A stretch of 64,000 nucleotides of DNA from Macrotis lagotis (lineage: Eukaryota > Chordata > Mammalia > Peramelemorphia > Peramelidae), in assembly GCF_037893015.1 (NCBI RefSeq), contig NC_133665.1, positions 33,329,336 through 33,393,335 on the forward strand. The letters are read 5' to 3'. How positions within the stretch are numbered: position 1 is the stretch's first letter; every line of letters starts with the position of its first letter. A program made the translations under genes and the position numbers. Positions 23,516-36,000 of the stretch are shown here, piece by piece. Below the pieces are notes generated by a model. The model was not told where the DNA came from. It made no database searches and saw nothing but the letters and a program-made list of their open reading frames with translations.

Positions 23516-25017
23516 ATCCCATACAGCAATGGGAAGAACTCCTATAATTTATGACAATGACAATTGATACTTGTTTTTTTGTTGACTTCCTGGTTAGAAT
23601 GCAAGCTCTCCCAAGGCAGGGACTGTTTTGATAATTTCCATTTGTAGTCCCAACATTTAGAAGCTATTCTTTGAACACAGTACCACAGTACGTGCTTCCC
23701 CCCCCCCCCCCCCCCCGCCCAATTTACCAGTTGTCTATCCATCTCTATCTATAAGACCTCTGAGATCTCATCTTTTATAGCTATAAGATATTAAGATGTA
23801 AATGAGGCAACTCTTTTCCTTCACCAGAAAAATCCAAACCTTACTTTCTGAAGCTTCCTAAGGATATCCTGGTAAGAGTTACCTGAAGGTATTTGTCTCC
23901 ATAGAAACATTAATTTGAAAGCCAATGATCTAAGGAAAGGTATTATTCCTTGAGGCTGGCTGTTTACATGAATCAACATTTCTCTAATACTTGTCAGTGT
24001 TTTGTAACACTTTCTTAAGTGCCAATTGTAGCTTGCCAGTTCTTCTGAAGTGTAGAGGCTGTAAATGGGTGAAACCAGAATGGTAACCAGGTTCCCTTGG
24101 GGCTTTTTCTGTCATTGTAATGCAGAAGTTCTTTTTAGTGTTTTCATTTTGCATAATCATTAGTTATTTGGAGACTAGAGAGAAGCCCTGTACAGATCTA
24201 TTAAGTCTTGATTAGTCAGTATGAATTAAAAGTGCTTGTTTTCCATTATCCCTCACTTTTTTACCCCTAATCCACATCTATTGGGAGAATTTTTATCTTG
24301 ATTTTCTGCATCTGATAGTGCAGCTAGAATTTATTTGCTAAAAGGGATCTCCAGGGATTAGTTTAGGGAAAACAAATTCTCCTGGAATAAAAAAAAAACA
24401 AGTATGCTGTAAGGAAACATCTGGCTAGAAAAATATATGGGTGGGGCACCCCAACTTTCATCACTTGAAACTTGTCATTTCCACTGCTCTACTGGAGAAA
24501 TATTCATTCATTAGCACAATCTACACCCTTTTGGATTTTGAATAAACAGAACATCCAAATACAAGATTTACTACAGTCTGTTTTTTCTTCTATCCAATAT
24601 TAACCTTTAAATCTCAGTACATGGATTTATAATCTGTTTTTTCACTGTCTTTCAAAATACTGAAGAAAAAGTAAACCCGGCCCAAATCAATTTACTGTTT
24701 TACTGAGAGGAAAAAAAAAAGCCAGCAAAGCAACTATGCAGAGGAGCAGCTATGAAAAAATAAACTTTATTTTCCACTATCTCATGGTTTCCAAATACTT
24801 AACATCCAGAGAATTTGTTCTTTTCCTTTTATTGTGGATTTGTTGGTGATTCTGAACTCCATGTTCCATGTAACAATACACCAGGGGATTGCCAATGTAA
24901 TGCCCTGATTTATTTAAAGATTTCCATTTTATATTGGTAGATAACCATTGGAGGTAAAATAATCTCCATAGAAGAATTAAGGAAATGGGCTTGGAAAATC
25001 AAACCATAAGAAATAAT
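23516..25017. other. Intergenic DNA with a 19-base poly-C run (23698-23716)
   Basis: A possible L2-like fragment lies at 23590-23680 (gaatgcaagctctcccaagg). The remainder looks unique; 23800-24700 is repeat-poor. No exon is recognised. Confidence 0.45.
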
Positions 25018-25175
25018 ACAAAGTGGATGGATCACACTAGGCCTTGAGTTGGGAAGACTGGATTTCAAAGCCATTTTCAGATATTTACTAGCTGTAGACT
25101 GTACAAGTTGCTTTAACATCTACAACAACCACCTGTCTGACTCAATTTCTGTTTCTATAAAGTAATAAATATTAA
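25018..25175 (+). mobile_element. CORE-type SINE, partial
   Basis: Cues: ggccttgagttgggaagact, gatatttactagctgtagac and caatttctgtttctataaag. Confidence 0.5.
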
Positions 25176-25342
25176 AACATAAATATAAAAATACAATATC
25201 TAAACATACAACATATGTTTAGATATAAAATATAAATATAAAAATTATATAAGTAAATATAAAATTTGAAAATATAGTCATTTTAGCAGTTGTACCCCAG
25301 GGTTATTGTGAGCATAAAATGGGGCTTGTAATATGGTTTGCA

Positions 25343-25576
25343 AATCTTAAAGTGTGACTCTTCATGACCCCATTTTCGAATTTTCTTGGCAAAGATATTG
25401 GAGCAGTTTGCCATTTCTGACAAAATGTTCTTTTTACAGATAAAGAAACAAAGGCAAATAGGGTTAAATGATTTGTCCAGGGTCAAGCAGATTGTAAATA
25501 TCTGAGGTCACATTTGAATTTTGGAAAGTATCTTCCTGACTCCAGGCTTCAATTCACTTGATATCACCCTGCCCAC
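25343..25576 (-). mobile_element. CORE-type marsupial SINE, antisense
   Basis: Antisense of the long SINE 3' part (actcttcatgaccccatttt, tcttggcaaagatattgg) and core (gatttgtccagggtcaagca). Near full length. Confidence 0.7.
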
Positions 25577-25884
25577 TAAGAAATTACTATTTGAATGCTA
25601 ACTATTATTAAGGTGGTGAACAAAGAAAAATAATTCAGTGCAAGAATACTTTATACCAGTAAGGATTTTAATGTGGCCCAAAAAAGAGAGATGTCTTATT
25701 TTTTTAAAATACTTTTTGGTTTAAAACATCATTAGTCAGTCTTTGAACTAGGTGAATTTAATTCCATCTAACATATAAATTAAATGGGAGGTGAAAGCCA
25801 CAGGTCCTAAAACTTTGAGATCTTGGACACTACTTCCAACATTTATCTTGTCCTGGTCCTCAGATCCTCAGGTACATTAGCAAT

Positions 25885-26035
25885 GTAAAGATTTGTGGGT
25901 TTTGGAGCCAGTTTTCCCTGCCAAGCTCTGCTATTTAACAACCTTAGGCAAATCATTTAGTCTCTATGGGACTCAGTCTTCTTATCTACAAAATGAGAAA
26001 GTCCAACTAGATAATTTAAATCTTTGCTACAACTG
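25885..26035 (+). mobile_element. MIR remnant
   Basis: MIR core is visible: aaccttaggcaaatcattta, then actcagtcttcttatctaca and a gtccaactagat tail. Confidence 0.6.
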
Positions 26036-27611
26036 GTTGTTACTGAATATGAACTTTTTGTGGTTAAGTTCAACCAAAGTTTTGCCTGGTTCCAGAAATT
26101 ATCAGCCACATATTTTACATTTAAAGTTTAATGAAAAGGTAATTAAAGTAACATTCCCAAAGCATAAACACTCTTTCCACTTAACAGAAAACAGACATAT
26201 CTATTGAATGGTGGTTAAATAAAATGTTGCCGGCCTTCTGGGTAGGAGGCTTATTATACTGAATTCTAGGGGTCATGGTTTGTACTAACTTTGGACATAT
26301 GCAGGCCTAAGTTCTCCCAAACAAGTGTTAAATAAGATTCTCTTCAGCTGCTTCTTTTCTTTATTCTGCCCTACTTTTTCAGTTTTTGTTATTTAAATAC
26401 TAAATTAGAGAAAGAGTGGTAGGGATGTGGTAGGGGGCGGGGGGGGGGGGGAGGAATGAGAACATTTTCTTTATTATTATTATTATCAGACTTTGGAATG
26501 GATTCAGAAAAGGTGCCTAACTTCAATGAGCCTCATTATTAACGGTCTGTAAAAATGACATTTTTTTTTTCTTTCTACAAAGTGCAAATACTGTCCTTGT
26601 CTTTCAAGGGCATTTCACTTGTACATGTAGAAAGCCCTGGTAGAAGTGCACTCTTGTTGAACTATTTCAAGAAGACTAATCATGTCTCTATTCTATTTAT
26701 GTGAAAAATCTTAAATTAATCAGAATATATTAACACTTAGAAGTTATTCAGCCATGTGTATAATATGTAAATACACTTATATTGTTCATATATAGACACA
26801 TTAAGATACTGTGATGGTATTTATATCTGTGTCTATGCATATTGCTTTATATATACATATTCCTTCTGCTACAATTTATGTCTTAAAATATATAACAAAT
26901 TCTTCTCAAAGAAGGCCAAAGGATTTTTTTTTGGGGGGGATGGTAGCAGTTTTTATTTTACAGGTCATTGTCATGGTCAAGCATCTTTTAAAAAGAGATA
27001 GCTGGACCTTGAGCTTCTTATCAAATTAGAACCAAGCAACCTAAAACACTTTCTTTGACTAAAGGATAAATTCTGGCAAGTTTATACATCTTTTAAGCTG
27101 TCAACAAAAGGGTGAATTGTAAAAACAAACACTTCATTTCCTCAGATGCTCTTTCTTCTCAGTGAGTTTCTTTTCTTTCCCCTCCCACCTTTTCCCATCC
27201 TTAAGTCTTCCTTCCTCCTAAGCTTTGTCTAATGTACCCAGCAGAAGTACTAAAGTTGCAAAGGAGATATTTTTAATTATAAGTACTACAGTAATGAATT
27301 CAAGTACACTCATTTATCATAAAAGGCTTTCCCATCTGCCTCTAAAGTATGCTTTAAAATGTTGTGTATTTGATAACATTAACACTGAGAATTTTCCATC
27401 CGTTAATGCTAAGCATTTCAGATGCTATTTTTTTTTTAAGAGCATGAAGGTAGTTTCAGGCAGAAAGAGTACATTTATCTCTGTATGTGAGTGCGTGTGT
27501 GTGGTCTCTTTCCCTAATTTATTTGCACTTCAACCCAATGGGATCAAACTGCAATCCCTGAAGGCAAAGGGAGATTAGGGAGAGGGGAGTCACTTCTCCT
27601 TCCTCTTCCCC

Positions 27612-27612
<1 letters not shown>
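26036..27612. other. Intergenic DNA; poly-G and (ATT)n simple repeats near 26436-26490
   Basis: No gene or clear mobile element. A T/G-rich simple stretch is seen near 26930. Confidence 0.45.

Positions 27613-27645
<33 letters not shown>
27613..27645 (+). repeat. (AC)n microsatellite
   Basis: About 16 uninterrupted AC units. Confidence 0.97.
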
Positions 27646-27647
<2 letters not shown>

Positions 27648-27769
27648 TCCCAAGGTGCCTCCCCGCAGCCCTCCAACCCCCCACTTCCCCAGAAGGGAAA
27701 GCAACTTCTCAAGTACCACAAGTTCTTCTGGCCACTGTACAAATTGTTCCTGAGCGTGGAGGGTTTCCA

Positions 27770-28200
27770 AAAGACCTAATTAGCAACTCACAGCAAACAT
27801 TTCTTTGCATTAGCTAATGATCCGGCTACACTTGTAAGCAAACAGTACCAACATATCTAATCAATGCTGAAAAACCAACCAAATGTCTATTAAACATCTG
27901 GATGTAATTTTCTACTTAAAATAAAATGAAAACATGTGCAGGTTCCTTTGATCTATGCCTTAAAAAAGAAATTGTTGATAAAAAACCATACTGACCAGTC
28001 AATGTGTCATTTTCATAAAGTCTAGTCGTTTCTCTTTAAATGCTCTCAATTTAATTTTGTTGGTTTCCTGCAATCTCTAATTTTACCATATTGTGTGAAA
28101 CCACAAGAGATTCTTTGGATCTGATTTTATTTGAGGTTTTACTGCTGCATGGATCTGCTACTGATTTTTTTCCCCCTACATTGCAGTCTTTCTTTTTCCT
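27770..28200. promoter_or_regulatory. Candidate conserved non-coding element about 5 kb upstream of TLE1
   Basis: Repeat-free block with dense homeodomain/POU-like words: cctaattagcaac at 27774, tttgcattagctaatgat near 27804. No open frame. Its status as conserved is inferred from texture alone; no alignment could be made. Confidence 0.35.
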
Positions 28201-31200
28201 CTTTTCTGTCTCTTTTAGTAGAGGAGCATGGTGAGTAAAAGGTTATAAAGTAATGCTGAGAAAAGTCCTTCTGGAGACTTTCTGACAGGGTTAGGCTCAA
28301 AGAAAAATTCCAAGCTAAAAAAAATTTTTAAATGATGAATAATGAAAGCAGTAACTATTAACTAGAAAGTAGAGAGGATAATGAAAATGGTTTTTTTTAA
28401 AAGCCTGACCCCATTATTATTTGTTTCATAAAAAAGAGGTAATCGTTTTAAGAAGATACATTCTTGGATTCTATGATTAGCTGCCTCAATTAACTTTTTT
28501 TTTTCATTGCTCTGCAATGCAGAACAGTGGAATAAATCACAGGAAAAGATTTTCTCCTATTAAGGAAACAATACTATCTAGTATCTGTAACATCTAGTAT
28601 TCATTAGGACATGTAGTGGAAATACTTGTGTTATTGGTAGGTTGAAGATGTGATAATCAACAACACATGAATGGAGAGAAAAGGTACACGCACATCTATG
28701 GTAAAATGAACAATACCACAATCCTTTGTTTCCTTTGCTGGGGAAAAAAAAAAGGTACTGTTCATCAGAAGCTCAGTTTTACGTGGAAATTGCACTTAAT
28801 ATTTTTTTTCAAGTAAAAACATCATCCATACATGGATGATAAGGTTAAAGAAGATTATGTTTTACAGACTTCAAATAGAAGAGTAGAAATTATGGATTTG
28901 ATAAATAGGCACTCTCTATTTTCTTTTAAATAATACTGTAGGCAATCTGCACATATATTATTTATTTAAAACATAAGATTAAAGCTGCTTGATTGTTTAA
29001 ACACCATCATTTGTAATGCAGTTTGATGAGAGTTTTGCAGTATAATTATTACAGTCTGACAATCAAGGAGAAAATATGACCTTGAAAAGGGGCAGAGCCT
29101 TCCACATCTTGCAGGGATGCTGCTCTGAGAAAAAGAAGAAACTGGAGAAAAGTAGCCATCATTAGGGCACATAATTAGAGACTTTCAATTGTAAAAGATA
29201 ATTTTCCAGAGATAACACAGAGAGGAAAATCGGAAAGTCCTGGTGTCTCAGCTGCCACAGGTCAAGAAGTAGTTGTCAAAAGAGAAGCCTAGAGTTTTCC
29301 CCAATATAGTCAGGAAAACCTAGTGATTAAAAACATTTTAAGTTTATAAAAAAAAAAAATCACAGAACATTTAAATGAATTGTAGGGGGTGGGGAAGGGA
29401 GAAGGGAGGTAAGTGGAGAGAAGGAAGAGTAAAGGGGAAGCAACACTGTTTTTGTTCCCGTTCCAAAATACACTGTTTTAATTTGTCTGTTTATATCTAA
29501 TTACCAGCTTGTGCCAGCAGGTTAAAATTCACACCAGCCAAAGCTGGGTAAGCAGGTGTGTTGCTGTCTCCCTCACCAGTTATCTTTCTATATGTACATC
29601 CACACCTTATACATAAAACTATATCATATATAATCTATATAAAATCTATATCACATCCACACCTTATTCATAAAACTGGGCAAAATCCTATGAGTGTAGA
29701 GGAAAAATTGCTCTAGATGAACTTGAGTCATAATTTGAACATTGATTTGATGGGCGAAAGTGGATCTTTGATACAGCCATGAAATGTTGCCCTTGAGTAT
29801 AAACATCTATGTGTCCATAATGCGTACAGATGTATATTTATATGAATATGCATATGTGTATACATATATACAGTTGTGTTTGAAATGTATTTCTGAAAAG
29901 GGGGGGAAGAGAGCAAGGTTGAATTTTATGTAATACCATAATTTGGCTAAAAGAAGAAGTGTCTATTGCAACAAGACAAACAATAATGTTTGTGATTATT
30001 CATGAGTGAAAATTCCACTTATTTAGAGATTGCAGAAATGAAATTCTGAATGTTTAAGAATTTACTATGGCTTTCAAATAAACAGTCTAAAATGTTTGTT
30101 TTTCATTTATAATTGAAGTTTGAGGTTTGATACAATCATGAAAAAATCAATCTTATAAATGTTTTAAAACTGCAACAGTGAAAGATGTTGTATAAAATGA
30201 TCCTTTAAATATTTTAAGAAGAATGATCTCTGTAAATGCGAGAATCTTTAAATAAAGTGCATGTGTTTAAGTAGCAAATGCTTTTAAAAAAAACTTATAT
30301 AAGTCCTTAAGAGTTCCTAAAAAAGACAACTGGGATAAAGTAGTCATTAATACTAAAAGACTCATTAACTTAATTCCAACATAAGATATATGTCTATCAA
30401 AGAAATATACTTTCAATTGAAGGATGTGTTACCATTTGACAAAGATAACACTCACACATGGGGGCATGTGGAAAGGACTCTACTGAACTATAAGCAAAAC
30501 TGAAAACTGCAAAATTAAAGACTTTCCAGTTTATATGCATACATTTGCACTAACAGAACTGAAAACTTCCAATGCATCCTATTTATACAACGACTTTTGA
30601 GCTGAAATTCCATCTTCCATGAATTCCATTTATGTCACTTACTCAACACTCTCCAGTTATTACCTGAAATATCTCTGTGCTCTTTTACCACAACTATTTG
30701 GGGAGGAAAAACCAAGTTTGTCAGTACACAAAACTGAGTTACATGATTTCTTGCTTTCTTTTCAGCTTTTGGGAAGAGTGTGGTGGTTAGTGGAGAGCAG
30801 GGCTCTTAAAGAGTCTGAGGATGATGATTCACCACATAGACTAAGTTAAAATTTTCAAACAGGGTGTGAGTTCATCCTGAGCAAGTAACAGGACTCTTCT
30901 GTGGACATGTGAGATGTGTGTTTTATCCAACAGAAATGGGGAAAAGTGCTTTGAGACCCTAAAAAATGCTACATTATTTCAACATGGATGTTTTCTGTAC
31001 AAATGAGGTGCCGCCTTGCCTTCTCATTAAGTGCATATGCTGTCCTTTTGTGTCTGTGAAAAGGTAACTAACGGTAAAAACAAACCTTAAAGACATGTTT
31101 TGAATGTGACCTCGCTTTCAAAGTAAGACTATCAAACGAGAGGCTTCCATTGGGGGGGGGGGGATGTTCTCCTTTCACTACCCTCAATTCCCCATCCTAA

Positions 31201-31349
31201 CGAGATGGTTTGCCTCACTGGGTTACTTCGACAAATATCTGAAGGGTTTTTTTTTTAAGTGAAAAAAAAAGAAAACGGTAGAATTGTTAAAGCCCCCACT
31301 GTCACTGGTTCCCCCTCGCACCCTCCTCTCCCCGTCTCCCTTTTCTCTC
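28201..31349. other. Repeat-poor TLE1 5' flank
   Basis: I recognise no mobile element here apart from simple runs (poly-G at 31154-31164). A compact block at 29455-29600 is listed separately. No exon is recognised; a divergent non-coding transcript from the CpG island could cover part of it. Confidence 0.4.
29455..29600. promoter_or_regulatory. Candidate conserved block (about -3.5 kb)
   Basis: Dense, unique sequence with taattaccagcttgtgccag and caccagccaaagctgggtaa; a small inverted pair AGCTTG/CCAGC surrounds it. Inferred from texture only. Confidence 0.25.
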
Positions 31350-31417
31350 CAGAACGCGCCCGCGCGCTCACTCTCCCCCACGTTACTTTGATTGACAGCT
31401 CGGTGCCGCCGCTCTCC

Positions 31418-31727
31418 TTCCCACCGACCTTCCCATCCTCCGTGCCAATCTCGGCGTTGCCCCGCTTCTCATTGGCTGGCTCGGGCGTCCCGCGGCTCCT
31501 CTAGGAACGCTTCCTCGCGGAGTCGGGGAGGACGAGGCAGGGCGGAGGGGGCGGGAGGAGAGACCGGGGAGACGGTGCTGATGGAAGAGAGGAGAGGAGG
31601 GAGGGCGGCGGAGTGGGGCGGGGCGGCGGGGGAGGGGGAGGAGGGCCGAGGCCGGCGCCGCGCCGCCATAGGCCGGCGGGGGCGGCGGCGTCAGCAGCCC
31701 ACGTTGGGGCTCGGCGCGGACGATTGG
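31418..31727. promoter_or_regulatory. CCAAT-box cluster and RBPJ-like sites at the upstream edge of the island
   Basis: CCAAT elements occur at 31445-31449 (forward), 31471-31475 and 31723-31727 (both as ATTGG), suiting NF-Y. Two tandem RBPJ/CSL-like cores lie just upstream: TTCCCAC at 31418-31424 and TTCCCAT at 31430-31436, 12 bp apart in the same orientation. An E-box CAGGTG is at 31811-31816. These are motif matches only; NF-Y at a TATA-less CpG promoter is plausible, Notch input is speculative. Confidence 0.45.
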
Positions 31728-33067
31728 CCGGGCCGCGGCCCCCGCCCCTCCCCCCGCCTGCCCGCACGCACTCCAGCCCGCTCCTCGCCCCCGCCCCCTC
31801 CCGCCCGCGCCAGGTGGGCGGGGCCGGCCGCTGGTTAGCCGGAGGAGTGTGAAACCGCGTGTTAATGTTAGCGGCGCGAGAGGCGCGGGCGGCGGCGGCG
31901 GCGGAGGCTGGAGCCGAGCGGCGGAGCCCGAGCGGCAGGAGCCGGGCCGGAGACGCCGCGTCCCGCTCCGCCACAGGCGGCCGCGCCGAGCACCCCCGCC
32001 GTCCCCGAAGGCCCTGAGGAGTTTGCCTGCTCGCCAGAAGAGGAGGAAAAAGTGGGGGAGGGCCGAGAAGCTCGTCGGAGAAGGGGCTCCCGACCTGCCT
32101 GGGCCGGCGCACGTCGCCCCCGGGGCTCCCGGGGAACTTTGCTCGTGGCCGGAGCGGCTGTGAGAGGAGAAGGACGAGCGGGGGAGGGGGTGACTCCGGG
32201 TGGGCAAGGAGGAAAACAAAAAGGCTCGGCGGCGGCGGCGGCGGCGAGGCTGCGGGGCCGTGCGGGCGCCTATGCGCGCCAGGAGATGCTGCGGCGGCGG
32301 CGGCTGCTGCAGGGGTGTGTGTGAGCGGCGCTCCCCGGCGTGCCGCGGGCGCGGGGCGGCGGCGGGGAGGCTGCTGCGCCCTTCCCCGTGACCGCGAATC
32401 GCCGCTCCGGCCCGGGCCCGCGCCTCGCTCGGCCGCACTCGGGGGCGTTTGATTTCCGCAATCTTCACGCCAGGACCGCTCGCCGCCCGGCCGGCCCCCG
32501 CTCCCCCGCCGCACTTTGCTCGCAGCGGCCCCTCCTCTCGGGGGTGCGGGGAGCGCGTCCCGCCGCGGGTGCCCCCGCCCCGCGCCCGGGCGGCAGCTCG
32601 CGGACGGGCCGCTCGCTCGGGGGCTTCCGGGCCCGGCTGTTAGTTTGTCGGGGGCGGGGGCGGGGCGGCGCGCTCGTGCCACCTGCGAGGCGCCCCCCGC
32701 GGAGCGGGCAGAGGCCGCGCCGCTCGGGCCGGCCCCGCGCAGCTCGCCCCGCCGGAGGGAGCCGACCTCGGCCGTCGGGGCCGGAGCCCCCCGTCGTCGG
32801 CCCCGAGGCCGGGCGGCGCTGCCAGCCGCGCGCGGGCGCCGGGGGATGCGGCCCTGAGCCCCGGAGGCGGCCCGGCCCGCCGTGCGTGCGTGGCCCTCCG
32901 TGCGTGCGGTGTCGGTGCCCGTGCGCGCGCGCCCGGCCCGAGCCCGGCCACCGCGCCCCCGCCCCGCCCCGCGCGTCTTCCTGCCGTGAGCGGCCCCGGC
33001 GGGATTAAAGTTGGAAGTCGGGCGGAGGAGCGAGGCGCCCCGGAGCCGGGCCGCGGCCGCCGGAGCC

Positions 33068-33091
33068 ATGTTCCCGCAGAGCCGGCACCCG
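33068..33091 (+). CDS. TLE1: TLE1 coding exon 1 (start codon, 8 codons)
   Basis: The ATG at 33068-33070 follows gagcc, with G at -3, which is an adequate Kozak context. It encodes MFPQSRHP and ends in phase 0 at the donor gtaagc at 33092. It sits inside the CpG island. The frame stays open for a short way upstream, but only non-ATG codons are available there, so this ATG is the start. Intron 1 is 443 bp. Confidence 0.95.
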
Positions 33092-36000
33092 GTAAGCGGC
33101 GGCGCGGCCCGGGGCCCCGGGCGGGGGCGGCGTGGGGGCCCTCGCCGCCCGGCGAGGGCCAGGGCCCCTCGGCTGCCCCTTTGTTCGCCCTCAGGCCGGG
33201 GCTGGGCCGGCCCCGGGCCCCGAGGGGACGGGCCCCCGGCTCCCCGGGGTTCCCCGGGTGGCCCGCGGGAGGGGCGGGCGCCCCGGCCCCGGCTGGGCCC
33301 GGCGCCCGGTCCGTGTGCGGGGGGGGGGGGCGGGCCGGGGGGGGGGGCACCCTTCACACCTGGGGAAGTTTTGTGCCGTGGAGGTGGGGGGCGGGGAGGA
33401 AGCGCCGCCACCCGCCTCCCCCGGAGCGCGCGTGGGGGGCCGCGAGTGCGTGGCGGCGGCCGCTGCCTCGGCTGCGCTGACGTGTCGCCCCTCCCCCTCT
33501 TGTCTCGCCCCGCACCCGTCCCGCGCCGCCCCAGACGCCGCACCAGGCCGCCGGCCAGCCCTTTAAATTCACCATCCCGGAGTCGCTGGATCGGATCAAA
33601 GAGGAGTTTCAGTTCCTGCAGGCTCAGTATCACAGGTGCGTGGCGCGGGCGCGGGGCGGCGCGGGGCCGGCGCGCCAGGGCGGACCCCGCCGGGCAGGGC
33701 CGGCCGGCCGGGGGTGCGGCGCTTCTCTCCCTCTCCCCTCGGCTGTCTTCCCCGGGCCGCCAGCTGTATTGAATACTTGTGTCCAGGCGGTGGCGCGTGG
33801 AATCACAGTTAAAGCCTGTCACTCACTTTCCCCCTTTTTTTTTCCCTTGGATTTTCTCAGTCCTTTTTTCCCCCCTCTTCCATCCCCTTCTCCTATTGTC
33901 TCAGCCCCTTGTTTGCTGCTGTTGAAACGAAATCTTCCTCTTGTGTTTTGGAGTTGCATGAGAACCGTCAATATTTGCCCTTCGCTTTATTTATTTTGCA
34001 ACAGGCTGAGCCGAAAACACTGGCTCGGTCCGTGTCTTGGTCTTGGAATGCCGGGGACAAATGCGGTGTTGAAATAACTATGGGTTACGTGGAGGGGGTG
34101 GGGGGATTGTTGTCCAAAGCAAAGTTCATTGTAGAAATGTTGGATAGGTGTTGGGCCAATTTACTTTGAGGCTGGCTTAGGAGATTTCAAAAAAGAAATA
34201 GAATTGCAAGTTCCCATTCTCAAGTTTCAATTGAACTGAGGCTTCTGCATGTGAGGCTCATCGTAGGACTTACTGACCAAATCAGTGGGACTTTTAAACA
34301 GCGGAAGAAGCATTAGTGTTGTGACCCATTAGTTCTTAACAGCTTCAAACTAAGAAATTAGCTTTTATACTTTAAAGGTAAATTCCATTACAATTTAAAT
34401 GAAATTAAGCAGCCTGTAAATGACCACTTGAATAGAGAATACCAATGAAATCTCTAGTTTTTTTCCCCCAGTAACGTTCAATATTCTGTTGAGGGCAGGA
34501 ATTTATCTATCACACTGCTTTCCAATGCTATCCTATTCCATTAGCTACCCAACATGATGTTTTAGTGTGTTTTAAAGACTAGTTAAGGTATGGAATGGTC
34601 ATTTTTCAATTGAAATTTAAAAATTTTAAAAACTTGGAAGTTTGAATCCAAGGAGTTCAAGACACACTATATTGAAGTTCAGTTTCTGTTCAGAGTCTAA
34701 TTATCCTACACCATGAACCTAAATTAAAATTTAACTGACTGAGAATTGACAGATGATAAGACTTCTTGTTAGGAGTTTGAAAGCTGACTTATTTTTCCAC
34801 ATTTTACCTAGAATTGTGTATGCCCTAAGAATGAGCAATAATGGAATAAATTGTACTTTGAATTCATTTTACTTGTATTCGCTGTTAAATACAAGGACAA
34901 AGCTTTTGGGTGTTTAACTTTGATAGTTTATAGTTTTTCCAAAATTGGTCTGTTTTTACTTGAAGTGCCAATATGTGAGGCAGATGTTAAAACAAGTGAC
35001 ATAATGTTTACATGAAGTTGCCTGTTTTGTTTTTGTAGCCTTAAATTGGAATGTGAGAAATTGGCAAGTGAAAAGACAGAAATGCAGAGACATTATGTGA
35101 TGGTAGGTATCAAAAAGATTTACTTTTTTTCTTTTCGCATATCATAACAATTATATTTTCTTAGTAATACCAAATGAAACTTTGCATTTTCTCTTTTTTC
35201 TTTACAGTATTATGAAATGTCTTATGGTTTAAACATTGAAATGCATAAACAGGTAAGATTTTAAAATAAATTCCAAATTGAGACTGAGAATTGGTTTATG
35301 GGTGTAACCCTGACATTGCTTTTAGGAATGGGTGGGCTTAACGGCCCCCATGCCCAGTTTATCATATAATCACAGACTTGGAGTTAGAATAGCCTTTTAA
35401 AAGTCATCCAGTTGGGCAGCCTCATTTTAACAGATAAGGAAACTGAGACCCAGAAGTGGGTTTGCCTTAAAGTTCAGATGGGAATCCATTTCTAAGATGA
35501 TCTGCTATATTCAGCATTCTTTCTTCTATACTTAATAATTACTTGACAGAAATTCTGCAGCTCAATATATTTGCAGAAAAATTTAAGTCACTAGCTAAAA
35601 GGGATATGGAATTAGAAGCTCTTCTATTTACAGGAAGATAAAAATTGACTGTACTTTAATGCATGGATAGATTTATGCTTGCCATTTGAGTGCTGTAGGT
35701 ATCTAGAATCTGAACCCGTATACATACTGTTGAGTCTTAGGACTAAGAGTCAGTGAGTCAGAGTAGATAGGAAGGTAGAATTACTATAGTCAGGACATGG
35801 ATTCAAATTTGTCCTCAGATACCTACTCCCTGGGTTTGAGCAACAAGTGACTTAACCTTTGACTCAGTTTGCTCATCTATAAATAAGGATTAATAGCTGT
35901 AGCATTTGCCTACCAGGATTGTTAGGAGGATTACATTATATTATTTAAAGCTCTTTCCAAGCATAAAAGGACTGTATGGGGTCAATTGACACAATAATAC

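Larger units (their letters stand above)
31350..33830. promoter_or_regulatory. TLE1: CpG island with TLE1 promoter, 5' UTR, exons 1-2
   Basis: CpG dinucleotides become dense abruptly near 31350 and fade after 33830. No TATA box is evident near the expected start. GC boxes are abundant, and there are (CGG)n-type runs near 31886-31906, 32227-32246 and 32290-32304. The transcription start cannot be placed from sequence; a start anywhere between about 31.85 and 33.0 kb would give a long GC-rich 5' UTR, as is common for TLE genes. Long open frames in this island, on both strands, reflect lack of AT-rich stop codons and not genes. Confidence 0.85.

Noticed and set aside
31383..32468. 361-codon open frame on the minus strand upstream of TLE1
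   Set aside because: Same GC-composition artefact; low-complexity Pro/Ser/Arg runs and no homology signal.
32340..33008. 222-codon + strand open frame and other upstream frames in the 5' UTR region
   Set aside because: CpG-island composition explains it; no recognisable protein. It might act as a uORF, but nothing in the sequence supports translation.
33011..33067. In-frame N-terminal extension of TLE1
   Set aside because: The frame is open but begins only with a TTG codon; known TLE1 starts at MFPQSRHP and the ATG context is adequate.
31501..33822. 773-codon open frame on the minus strand across the CpG island
   Set aside because: Composition is Pro/Ala/Arg/Gly-rich as expected from GC-rich DNA without stops; no domain is visible and it overlaps TLE1 exons 1-2 antisense.
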